A DNA stretch of 15,488 nucleotides from Deltaproteobacteria bacterium (GTDB lineage Bacteria > Desulfobacterota > Binatia > Binatales > Binataceae), in NCBI GenBank assembly GCA_021799555.1, contig JAJZAG010000051.1:1-15488 (forward strand), written 5' to 3'. The notes beneath the pieces were generated by a model, which ran no database searches, was not told the origin of the DNA, and was given only the letters and a program-made list of their open reading frames with translations. Below, one piece after another: positions 7,549 to 13,777 of this stretch (its first letter is position 1; each line of letters begins with the position of its first letter). A program made the translations under genes and the position numbers.

Positions 7549-8889
7549 ATGACGGAAACCTTCTCGAGCAGAGCCCAGCCTGATTCACCGGCACCCAGTC
7601 TTATCCCGCGTGGATGGGGCGACGTACCAGCTTTCACGATAACCTCCGAGCGCACCACGCTTGGCAGCGATCCCGCCAACGACGTGTGCGTGCCGAACCC
7701 AACCGTGGCGCCACGCCACGCCGTGATCGTGCGCCGCTTTGGACAGTACCTCGTTTCCGATCTCGGATCTCGGACCGGCACGTTCCTCAACGGTAACGCA
7801 ATCCGGCCGCGTACGCGAATTCTCGACCGCGACGAGCTGCGGATCGGGAGTGCGAGATTTTTTTGCACCGGGTTCCCGAAGACGGAGCGCGAATCTTTTT
7901 TGCGCATGGACTCCAACAGCATCCTGACCGTCCTGGCCGCAATGGCGTTAATGATGCTGATCTACTTTCAGGCCCCGCGAGCGATCAAATACCTGCTCAA
8001 CGAGCAATCGATGCCGTCGTACACGGGCGTCGCCGCGTGGCTGCCATTTCTCAACCGGTACCGGGGCAGGGCAGGATTGCCGCCGGTGGTGGAAGTGCCC
8101 GTTCTGAGTCAGGCCGATCGGGCGCATGCAGGTTATCTGGTCACCGCGTATGGCGACCAGATCCTGCGGGGCGCAAATCTGGGCGTCGAATTGCATACGG
8201 AAGATGCGGCCAAGATCGGTTACTCGAAAGACGGGTTGGAAGCGGCGCGCCGGAGCCTCGTCGCGGTCTATCCCGGCAGCTCCAATTCCGATTCGCTCTC
8301 CTCGACGTGGCCAATCGAGAATTGGATGGCGACGCCGCTTGGCAGGCTGGCCATTCTCAACTTGCGCCTGCGCGGGGTGGGATGGGGTAACGCATGTGCG
8401 CAGAGCGCCTGCGCGGCTGCGCTCGATGTAACCAGCGACGTCCTCGCACTGCCGCCCGAGGGCGAGACGTTTGCGCGGCCGATCGTATATCCGCCGCGTA
8501 ACGGACAGATCACCGGACTCAGAATGGGATTCGGTGGACTCGGAGTTCTGCGCTCCTGTCCGGACGGAACCGCGCCTCGCGGATATCCTATCACCCTCCA
8601 GACTGGGCAGTGGCAGACTCCGCGATTGCAAAGTTACCAGCTCAAACGCGAGGACGCCGCCGGAAACGTGACGCGCGTTGCGGTCTGTGGTTTTGATGCC
8701 GGCAGCTACACCAGTCGCGATGCGGCGGTTCAATTGCTTGGCAGACTGCTCCTCAAGGTTTTCGGCGCGGTGGTGATAATTCCGCGGCGGCCGCTCGCGG
8801 TGCCGGCGCGCTACGACGTGGTCCTGGTTGTCGACGGACGAACGCATCGATGGTCATTCACCACCAGCTTCGCCGACTCAGGTAATTGA
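7549..8889 (+). CDS. FHA domain - transmembrane helix - CAP/SCP-like domain protein
   Basis: This 446-residue protein appears to join three parts. Residues about 28-106 are a forkhead-associated (phosphothreonine-binding) domain, with T-L-G-S-D-x-x-N-D-V (37-46), R-H at 56-57 and D-L-G-S-R-T-G-T-F-L-N-G (71-82). Residues about 124-142 form one transmembrane helix. The rest resembles bacterial CAP/SCP (PR-1-like) proteins: W-L-x-F-L-N-R-Y-R-x-x-A-G-L-P-P-V (164-180), a following H-A-x-Y-L (193-197), W-M-A-T-P-L-G-R-L-x-I-L (259-270), V-G-W-G, and G-Y-P-I-T-L (345-350). By topology the FHA domain would be cytosolic and the CAP domain outside. No strong ribosome binding site is seen and no partner kinase is in the window. 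FHA is secure, while the CAP assignment is moderately secure. Confidence 0.75.
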   Translation: MTETFSSRAQPDSPAPSLIPRGWGDVPAFTITSERTTLGSDPANDVCVPNPTVAPRHAVIVRRFGQYLVSDLGSRTGTFLNGNAIRPRTRILDRDELRIGSARFFCTGFPKTERESFLRMDSNSILTVLAAMALMMLIYFQAPRAIKYLLNEQSMPSYTGVAAWLPFLNRYRGRAGLPPVVEVPVLSQADRAHAGYLVTAYGDQILRGANLGVELHTEDAAKIGYSKDGLEAARRSLVAVYPGSSNSDSLSSTWPIENWMATPLGRLAILNLRLRGVGWGNACAQSACAAALDVTSDVLALPPEGETFARPIVYPPRNGQITGLRMGFGGLGVLRSCPDGTAPRGYPITLQTGQWQTPRLQSYQLKREDAAGNVTRVAVCGFDAGSYTSRDAAVQLLGRLLLKVFGAVVIIPRRPLAVPARYDVVLVVDGRTHRWSFTTSFADSGN

Positions 8890-9357
8890 GTAGCAGCGGG
8901 ATTGTTAAATACTTTCGTCAGGCCGATCGCCCGAATCCGCTCACCAATCGTATCCAGCCTGAATTCCGCAATCCGCTATGCGCCCGTGGTTCCCGCTGCT
9001 AGGGCTCTGCCGGTATCTGCTCGAGCGCGCCGGGAATCATCCCCTCGACCGGAACATCGCCGGTTCGTGGACTTATCGCGCAACGACTCGAAGCGGAAAT
9101 TCATGGTGCATCAACTTGAGGTCATCGACGCCGCATTTCCGGCGGCGGGAAGACCTTCCCTGATCCCGCCCAATCTCTCGTTCCTCAGGGCGCTCAGGTT
9201 CCAGACGCAAACGACCCTCGCGCATCGACGCGGTGGCGTCGGGGGCGGAATCGCTCTATCCTGACAAGATAGCGAGAACGAAAATCGCGGCCGTATCCGT
9301 GCGCGGAAGCGGACGTATAAACCTAACGGACATGAGTATCGAGAAACGGAGGTTTCA
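8890..9357. other. Intergenic region, no convincing gene
   Basis: This is 468 bases between the FHA-CAP gene and the small secreted protein gene. A 120-codon open frame on the plus strand (8902-9264) is Arg/Ser/Pro-rich, has no recognisable motif and no ribosome binding site. The opposite strand near 9001-9060 has a short stretch ending in a stop that looks vaguely protein-like, but it has no start. The region may hold decayed coding sequence. The promoter of the gene at 9361 should be near its right end. Confidence 0.4.
9348..9352 (+). promoter_or_regulatory. Ribosome binding site deciding ATG 9361
   Basis: GGAGG lies 8 bases before ATG at 9361 and only 5 bases before the in-frame TTG at 9358, which favours the ATG. 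Confidence 0.7.
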
Positions 9358-9360
9358 TTG

Positions 9361-9660
9361 ATGAAGTTTGGTAAGAGTGCGCTGACCGTTCTATCCGCGA
9401 TCGCGTTTGCTGGTGCGATGGCGGCGCCTGCGATTGCGGGTCATCCCTTTCGCAACACCGACAAGTTTCTGTCGAACCATCCCGATGTCGCCACCGCGCT
9501 AGAACAGAACCCGAAGCTGATCGACGATCCGGCGTTCGTGAAGAGCCATCCGGACCTGGCGAAATTCCTGAAGCATCATCCCGAGGCTCGCGCCGAATTC
9601 CGCGAGCATCCGGAACACTTCATGCACAAGGCTGAGAGGATCGGCGGCGCGCACAATTAG
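9361..9660 (+). CDS. Small secreted protein with repeated His-Pro/Asn-Pro segments
   Basis: This is a 99-residue protein. Residues 1-27 are a classical signal peptide: K at 2 and 5, a hydrophobic core, and an A-I-A-G type cleavage region. The mature part has a proline-marked repeat of about 10-13 residues, with H-P at 40, N-P at 50, and H-P at 63, 73 and 83. The consensus is roughly H-P-(D/E)-x-x-x-x-(F/L)-x-x-(H/N). This suggests short helices capped at each Pro. Charged and His residues are abundant, so metal binding is possible but unproven. Similar small periplasmic proteins are common and uncharacterised. The gene stands alone, with its own ribosome binding site (GGAGG). Confidence 0.7.
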   Translation: MKFGKSALTVLSAIAFAGAMAAPAIAGHPFRNTDKFLSNHPDVATALEQNPKLIDDPAFVKSHPDLAKFLKHHPEARAEFREHPEHFMHKAERIGGAHN

Positions 9661-9687
9661 CTCCGCGGCGTGAAGCGGGCGGCGGCT

Positions 9688-9710
9688 CCGGCCGGTCAGA
9701 AAATGGCCGG
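9688..9710 (+). terminator. Weak GC hairpin after the small secreted protein gene
   Basis: CCGGCC (9688-9693) pairs with GGCCGG (9705-9710) around an 11-base loop, 28 bases after the stop codon. No T-run follows, so termination is uncertain. Confidence 0.3.
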
Positions 9711-9829
9711 CCGCGCGCCTGCCCGCGCCGTCCCGTGCAGGCCTGCTGCTTCGCTCTCTCACGCTCCCGCGTCCGGCGCGCATCCGCACGCAATCATTCA
9801 CCCACCCTTGGACGGCGCCGATGCACTAG

Positions 9830-10190
9830 ATGGCGCCGAATCGGCGCCGAGCTTCCGCCGCCGAAGATGTCGTCGAGGAGATTGACCACAAAGTCCGCCG
9901 CACCGCCGATAATTCGCCGCGTGCGCGCTGCGACGCCGCTGCCCGGTCCGCAAAGCCCCTGCGGGCCGACCCGGGAGAGATCGATCTGAAGCTACGGAGT
10001 ATACACGTTCGCGCCGGGCAGAAAGTAGAGATTGGCCGGCTCGGCGCTCACATGCTCCATCCCCGCAAACTCAAACGGCCACGAATTCGCCGCACCCGCC
10101 ACCGTCACATTCCCCAAAGGTTCATACGTGTAAGTGGTCGCGGAGCGCTCGGCGATGCCGGGTTCGCCAGCTCATGGAGTGAACCCCTCA
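9830..10190 (-). pseudogene. RHS-repeat core protein remnant (frameshifted)
   Basis: The minus strand reads GSLHELANPASP, shifts frame near 10150, then continues SATTYTYEPLGNVTVAG and FEFAGMEH, ending at NVYTP plus a TAG. This is the end of the RHS-repeat-associated core, whose usual form is LGST..L....G....TYTYEPFGNVTVTG..N..QF.G. After the stop the same frame goes on with LQ, where intact proteins read LQRFISEDP, and later VVNLLDDIFGGGSSAP. That last stretch resembles the pre-toxin segment of the protein at 13778-14299. At least one frameshift and one stop break the reading. Orientation is the same as the toxin-like genes at the right end of the window. Confidence 0.6.
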
Positions 10191-10287
10191 GGCTGGACAG
10201 AAGTACGCGAGTAAATTGGACCAGGATGTCGGGATGATCGTGAATCATGTGGTGTTGGTGCAGTGGTTGTATGACTGTTCTTATTAC

Positions 10288-10336
10288 AGCTTTTCGGCCT
10301 CACCCTTCACCGGGCTGAGGGTGAGGTCGAAAAGCT
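10288..10336. repeat. 19-bp inverted repeat (long hairpin)
   Basis: The left arm 10288-10306 (AGCTTTTCGGCCTCACCCT) and the right arm 10318-10336 are reverse complements, with one mismatch that would be a G-U pair in RNA, around an 11-base loop. It contains CCTCACCCT, also found near 13687-13695. It may be a dispersed repeat unit or an end of a mobile element. It overlaps the stop of the IstA-like fragment. Confidence 0.75.
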
Positions 10337-10416
10337 AAAGATTCTGGATCCGCGGTCGGAGCGGCGTGAGGTAATCCTTCAGGATGCTGTAGCCGCCCTG
10401 ATAGTCCCGTTCCCCT
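10335..10416 (-). pseudogene. IS21-family IstA transposase fragment
   Basis: The minus strand reads ERDYQGGYSILKDYLTPLRP, then IQNL and a TAG. This matches the IstA region usually written (A/R)GY-x-G-G-Y-(T/S)-I-L-K-x-(Y/W)-L-x-P-x-R. Only about 25 codons are recognisable. The integrase catalytic domain that should follow is absent, being replaced by the hairpin. Upstream codons in this frame do not show the IstA HTH. It is taken as a scar of a past IS21-type insertion. Confidence 0.45.
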
Positions 10417-10582
10417 CTACATGGATGTGGGCGCTTGCCACGAAGATCCGAAGCACCTCTGCTTCCGGAGCGCCGAAGGTGCAATACACGACAGTCCAGG
10501 GTGAGGTCCGCGAAGCCCAGCGATCAGAGCGGCAGTGAATCGAGCCCCGGAAGGGCGTAACCATCGCTGGTGCCGCCGACGC

Positions 10583-10612
10583 TTGACTTTGGGCCGTTCC
10601 GTCCGCTATTAA
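10583..10612 (+). promoter_or_regulatory. Sigma-70-type promoter of the tetR-phyH operon
   Basis: The -35 box is TTGACT (10583-10588) and the -10 box is TATTAA (10607-10612), with an 18-base spacer. The start of transcription would fall at about 10618-10620, inside the palindrome at 10615-10630. This is the best promoter match in the window. Confidence 0.65.
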
Positions 10613-10614
10613 TA

Positions 10615-10630
10615 AACTGTCACGACAGTT
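10615..10630. promoter_or_regulatory. Palindromic TetR operator candidate
   Basis: AACTGTC-AC-GACAGTT is a perfect 7-bp inverted repeat with a 2-base centre. It begins two bases after the -10 box and ends 7 bases before the first possible start codon of the TetR-family gene. Position and symmetry are those of an autoregulatory TetR site: bound repressor would cover the transcription start. Confidence 0.7.
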
Positions 10631-10637
10631 AATTATT

Positions 10638-11405
10638 GTGAGAGACAAAACGACCCTGATGAAGGTGTATCGACCAGACCGAAAAAATAAAGCGCCCCGT
10701 GTACCGGGTGCCCATTTGGCGATGAATCCCGCGGCCGTATCACAAGCTTCGGCTTCGCGGCCGAGAGGGCAGCGGGCGGGGCGAAAAGTCGGCCGTCCCA
10801 GTATCGCGAAGGACAGACGGCCCCAAATCGTCGAAGCGTTTGCCGAATGCGTTCGCCGGTACGGTCTCCACGGCGCAACGGTTGAGCGGGTCGCGGAGCT
10901 GCTGGGAATCAGCCGGAGCCTCGTTTTTCACTACTTCGGCGACACCCACGCCCTGGTGCAGGCCGTCACGCAACACGTTTTTTCCAAGACGGAGAATCGA
11001 CTGCTTCCGCTGCTCGAAGCGCCCGAGTTGCGCCGCGCCGAGGCAATCCTCGACTTCCTTTTTCAAGGACCACACTACGCGGAACTCCAGGACGTAGTGG
11101 TGATGGCGGAAATCACCTCGCTGGCAGGCCGTGACAAGCGCGTGCGGGCGATGCTCGCGCGGGCATGGGAGGAGGGAATCGAGGCGATGGCGGCCGCGCT
11201 GCAATCCGCTTTTCCCAATGCCAATGCCGAAGCCTGCCGATCAGTCGGCTATGCGCTTATCTGCCTCGCCGAGCAGAACTGGTGGCAGACCTTTATCGGT
11301 CCTGCCGCCAGGTGCCCGCGTGCGGCGCGCGATGCGGCGGAACTGCTGGTCAGGTCACTCGTGAACGGGAACACCGTCAGTCCAGAGCGCAAAACCGACC
11401 GCTAA
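10638..11405 (+). CDS. TetR/AcrR-family transcriptional regulator
   Basis: This is a DNA-binding repressor of up to 255 residues. The N-terminal HTH lies at about residues 62-108 of the longest form: I-V-E-A-F-A-E-C-V-R-R-Y-G-L-H-G-A-T-V then A-E-L-L-G-I-S-R-S-L-V-F-H-Y-F, the usual TetR pattern. The helical ligand-binding domain follows. The first ~55 residues are a basic, disordered-looking leader, unusually long for the family. Starts GTG 10638, ATG 10659 or ATG 10722 are all possible, and none has a clear ribosome binding site. A perfect palindrome overlaps its own promoter just upstream, so it probably represses itself and the following genes phyH-ridA-phyH. The gap to the next gene is 31 bases. 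The inducer is unknown, perhaps the substrate of the dioxygenases. Confidence 0.88.
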   Translation: MRDKTTLMKVYRPDRKNKAPRVPGAHLAMNPAAVSQASASRPRGQRAGRKVGRPSIAKDRRPQIVEAFAECVRRYGLHGATVERVAELLGISRSLVFHYFGDTHALVQAVTQHVFSKTENRLLPLLEAPELRRAEAILDFLFQGPHYAELQDVVVMAEITSLAGRDKRVRAMLARAWEEGIEAMAAALQSAFPNANAEACRSVGYALICLAEQNWWQTFIGPAARCPRAARDAAELLVRSLVNGNTVSPERKTDR

Positions 11406-11436
11406 AACTCTCTAACGAATCGGAGGACCAAGGATA

Positions 11437-12270
11437 ATGAAGTCAACCACCCAAAAGGCATTCGCCGAAGACGGCGCGGTCTTGATCGAGGGATTCCTCA
11501 GCCCGGAACAACTCGCCAGATGCAGAGCGGTTTTCGATTGGTGCCTCGAGCACCCCGGTCCGTTTGCCGTCGAACTGTTTGCGGGAACCGAAAAAGAAAC
11601 CCATAACGAGAACGCGAACCCCGGGGTCGTGGAACGGGCGAACGAGCTGGTTTCGTCGATCCCATTCGGCGATTTGTTCGCCGATCTATGGGGTTCGAAA
11701 AACGTCTGGTACTTCGCCGAAGAGGTCTTCCTCAAAAGGAACGGCAAAGGCGGGCGCACCCCGTGGCATCAGGACACCTCCTATTTGCCATGGGACGGAA
11801 TGCATTGGGCGAACGCATGGATCAGTTTCGAAGGCGTGCCCAAGCCTAATGCTCTTGAGATGATTCGCGGGTCTCATCGAGGAATTCGTTACGACGGCAC
11901 CGACTTCAAAGATGCCGACGATCCGACAGTGCCGTTACATGGCGGAGGTGCGTTGCCGCGCCTTCCCGATATCGAAGCGGAGCGGAGAGCCCACCCGAAC
12001 AAGTACGACATCATTTCATGGGCTACCCAGCCTGGAGATGTAGTGGTGATGCATCCGGCGACATTGCACGGTGGTGCTCCGGTCGATGCAACATTCCGCG
12101 ACCGGCATACGCTGGTGCTGCGATTTTTCGGGGACGATGCCATCTTTCGCTCGCTTCCGAGCCACAGCGACAACGGTTTCACACCGGCCGGCTTACTTCT
12201 CCTGGAGCACATCCGACACCTGAAGGACGGCGATCCGTTTCGCTCACCGTTCTTTAAGCAACTCAGGTGA
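11437..12270 (+). CDS. Phytanoyl-CoA dioxygenase (PhyH) family protein, first copy
   Basis: This is a 277-residue Fe(II)/2-oxoglutarate-dependent oxygenase. The double-stranded beta-helix ligands are visible: W-H-Q-D (H111, D113), the distal H211 in L-H-G-G-A-P, and an arginine about 10-12 residues later (R221 or R223) for the 2-oxoglutarate carboxylate. The N-terminal F-A-E-D-G-A-V-L-I-E-G-F-L-S-P-E-Q-L (9-26) and M-I-R-G-S-H (142-147) are standard for the family. GGAGG lies 10 bases before the ATG. Family members hydroxylate fatty acyl groups, ectoine, halogenated or natural-product substrates, so the substrate cannot be read from sequence. It is second in a tetR-phyH-ridA-phyH operon and is only distantly like the second PhyH protein. 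Confidence 0.9.
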   Translation: MKSTTQKAFAEDGAVLIEGFLSPEQLARCRAVFDWCLEHPGPFAVELFAGTEKETHNENANPGVVERANELVSSIPFGDLFADLWGSKNVWYFAEEVFLKRNGKGGRTPWHQDTSYLPWDGMHWANAWISFEGVPKPNALEMIRGSHRGIRYDGTDFKDADDPTVPLHGGGALPRLPDIEAERRAHPNKYDIISWATQPGDVVVMHPATLHGGAPVDATFRDRHTLVLRFFGDDAIFRSLPSHSDNGFTPAGLLLLEHIRHLKDGDPFRSPFFKQLR

Positions 12271-12321
12271 GGCGGTCGATTTGAATCGACATCCAATTAA
12301 GAAACCAACGGAGACAGTCTG

Positions 12322-12723
12322 GTGAAACGATTACTGATAAATCCCAAAGAAAACCAGCCGATGTATGAGCGCTTTCATTTTTCACAGGCGAATCGAGTCG
12401 GCGACACAATCTGGGTCTCCGGGCAGGTCGGGCTTGACGACAATCTGGTCCCTGCCAGCGGAATTGCCGCGCAGGCACGCCTCGCATTCGAGGGCCTGAA
12501 GCGAACCCTGGCCGTCGCGGGCGCTTCGCTAAGCGATGTCGTGGAGCTGACCACCTTTCACATCGATTTGCGCGGAGAAATGGAAGAGTTCACCAAGGTC
12601 AAGGATGAGTACATCTCGCGAGACTATCCGGCGTGGACCGCCGTGGGTGTGACTCAGCTTGCGCTTGCGGAATTGCGCGTCGAAATCCGCGCCGTCGCGG
12701 TCGCGGAATCGTCGAAAGATTGA
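12322..12723 (+). CDS. RidA (YjgF/YER057c/UK114) family protein lacking the key arginine
   Basis: RidA proteins are small trimeric enzymes that hydrolyse reactive enamines/imines. Here 133 residues show F-S-Q-A-N-R-V-G-D-T-I-W-V-S-G-Q-V-G (20-37) and the C-terminal V-E-I-R-A-V-A (120-126). The loop that normally reads P-A-R-S carries P-A-W-T (103-106), so the substrate-binding arginine (R105 of E. coli RidA) is a tryptophan. The glutamate equivalent to E120 is kept (E121). This fits the Rid4-7-type subgroups rather than true RidA deaminases. The GTG start is supported by GGAG 8 bases upstream. It lies 51 bases after the first phyH and just before the second, so it may act on an oxygenase product or a related imine. 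Confidence 0.88.
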   Translation: MKRLLINPKENQPMYERFHFSQANRVGDTIWVSGQVGLDDNLVPASGIAAQARLAFEGLKRTLAVAGASLSDVVELTTFHIDLRGEMEEFTKVKDEYISRDYPAWTAVGVTQLALAELRVEIRAVAVAESSKD

Positions 12724-12752
12724 CTGCCGCCGAGACAACGCTAACACCCGTC

Positions 12753-12758
12753 AGGGAG
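12753..12758 (+). promoter_or_regulatory. Ribosome binding site deciding ATG 12767
   Basis: AGGGAG lies 8 bases before ATG 12767 but only 2 before the in-frame ATG 12761, so the later start is preferred. Confidence 0.6.
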
Positions 12759-12766
12759 ATATGGAC

Positions 12767-13582
12767 ATGATTAAGTCTCTAGCCGCGAACGCGTCATCCG
12801 CCGAAGTGGTTGAGGTACTGAACCGAGATGGCTGTGTAGTTGTTGAATCGCTTGCCGACCCTCAGTTGTGCGCTTCGCTCGCGGAGGAACTCGCGCCATT
12901 TCTTGCGGCCAGGAAAGACGAGCCGCCGATAAATGCGCCCTACGGCTACGAGGACTTTCTCCCCGCGAAAACCGGTCGCATCGTGGGCGTTATCGCCAAG
13001 TCGCGGGCTTACCGGACCTTGGTTATACACCCAATGATCATGGCTGTATGCGACGCGATGCTGCTGCCGAGTTGTGCAACCTATCAGTTGTGTACCACGG
13101 CGGTATTGGTGCCGGACCCGGGCTCCAAGGCTCAGGTGCTCCACCGCGAGGATCAACTCTGGAATCTGCCTTCGCCCCATCCGGTGCTCGAAGTTGCCGC
13201 AATGTGGGCGATCAGCGATTTCACCAAAGAGAACGGCGCCACCCATCTCGTACCAGGAAGCAATCTATGGTGGGGCGATCGGACTCCGCGCGAGGACGAG
13301 ATTGCTCAGGCGGAGATGGGGCGCGGCTCGGTTCTGCTTTGGACTGATCACGTCCTGCATGGCGCCGGCGCGAACCGCTCAGATGCTCCACGCTTCGGTG
13401 CGGCTGCCGCCTACATTCTCGGATGGTTGAGGCAGGAGGAAAACCAGTATCTGGCGGTTCCACCTGAGCTTGCCCGTACACTTCCGGAGGAACTCCAGAA
13501 GCTGGTGGGGTATCAACTAAACGGCGGCCTCGGATTTGCCGGAGAGCTGGGTAGGGATCCAATCGAAATGCTTCGCGCTTAA
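12767..13582 (+). CDS. Phytanoyl-CoA dioxygenase (PhyH) family protein, second copy
   Basis: This 271-residue Fe(II)/2-oxoglutarate oxygenase is of a different subgroup from the first copy. The metal site region is V-L-H-R-E-D-Q-L-W (H126). By position H+2 is Glu128, with Asp129 next, where the common motif is H-R-D. The distal histidine is H198 in V-L-H-G-A-G-A-N-R, with R204/R209 for 2-oxoglutarate. G-A-T-H-L-V-P-G-S (157-165) and the late G-W-L-R-Q-E-E-N-Q-Y-L-A-V-P are typical of a fungal/bacterial PhyH subgroup linked with secondary metabolism. Gln/Thr-rich strand 105-113 is well formed. The gene starts 43 bases after ridA and ends the operon. A strong hairpin follows at 13632-13664. Confidence 0.88.
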   Translation: MIKSLAANASSAEVVEVLNRDGCVVVESLADPQLCASLAEELAPFLAARKDEPPINAPYGYEDFLPAKTGRIVGVIAKSRAYRTLVIHPMIMAVCDAMLLPSCATYQLCTTAVLVPDPGSKAQVLHREDQLWNLPSPHPVLEVAAMWAISDFTKENGATHLVPGSNLWWGDRTPREDEIAQAEMGRGSVLLWTDHVLHGAGANRSDAPRFGAAAAYILGWLRQEENQYLAVPPELARTLPEELQKLVGYQLNGGLGFAGELGRDPIEMLRA

Positions 13583-13631
13583 CCTGGCTGCCGGAGCCGT
13601 GGCAGGTTCGTATGCGGAGGAACGCACGCAA

Positions 13632-13664
13632 AGAAGAGCGGGCGCCTGTAGCGCCCGCTCTTCT
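13632..13664 (+). terminator. Strong hairpin terminator of the tetR-phyH operon
   Basis: AGAAGAGCGGGCGC (13632-13645) and GCGCCCGCTCTTCT (13651-13664) form a perfect 14-bp stem with a CTGTA loop, 49 bases after the last stop. A long T-run is lacking. It could also act for the minus-strand gene ending at 13778, or be a dispersed repeat. Confidence 0.6.
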
Positions 13665-13686
13665 CCAACATCGCGCTACGCAACGA

Positions 13687-13721
13687 CCTCACCCTAACCC
13701 TCTCCATAAGTGGGAGAGGGA
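13687..13721. repeat. CCTCACCCTAACCCTCTCC-type dispersed repeat with hairpin
   Basis: CCCTCTCC (13698-13705) pairs with GGAGAGGG (13713-13720) around a 7-base loop, preceded by CCTCACCCTAA. This sequence type recurs between genes in many GC-rich bacterial genomes. The CCTCACCCT part also occurs in the hairpin at 10288-10336. Confidence 0.5.
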
Positions 13722-13777
13722 ACAGCGCACCCTAATTCTCTTCATACGCTGATCAGACCCCCAGGTTGGTCAGTTTT

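Larger units (their letters stand above)
9661..10582. other. Gene-poor region with decayed mobile and RHS sequence
   Basis: These ~920 bases have no intact gene that I can support. They hold a minus-strand RHS core remnant (about 9830-10190), a long hairpin (10288-10336) and an IS21 IstA-like fragment (about 10335-10416). The stretch 10420-10582 shows nothing recognisable. Codon usage is mixed, and open frames are Arg-rich shadows. Confidence 0.5.

Noticed and set aside
7948..8847. 299-codon minus-strand frame opposite the FHA-CAP gene
   Set aside because: Antisense shadow with no recognisable domain. The plus-strand protein has clear FHA motifs.
8902..9264. 120-codon open frame between the FHA-CAP and small secreted protein genes
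   Set aside because: No ribosome binding site, Arg/Ser/Pro-rich, no motif. Not enough to call a gene.
10379..10648. 89-codon minus-strand frame covering the tetR promoter
   Set aside because: It would overlap the promoter, palindrome and IstA fragment in another frame, and shows no family pattern.
12659..12766. Longer N-terminus for the second PhyH protein
   Set aside because: It overlaps ridA in another frame and has no family similarity. AGGGAG points to ATG 12767.
13632..13721. Possible CRISPR-like repeats in the hairpin region
   Set aside because: The hairpins differ from each other and are not regularly spaced. No repeated unit with spacers is present.
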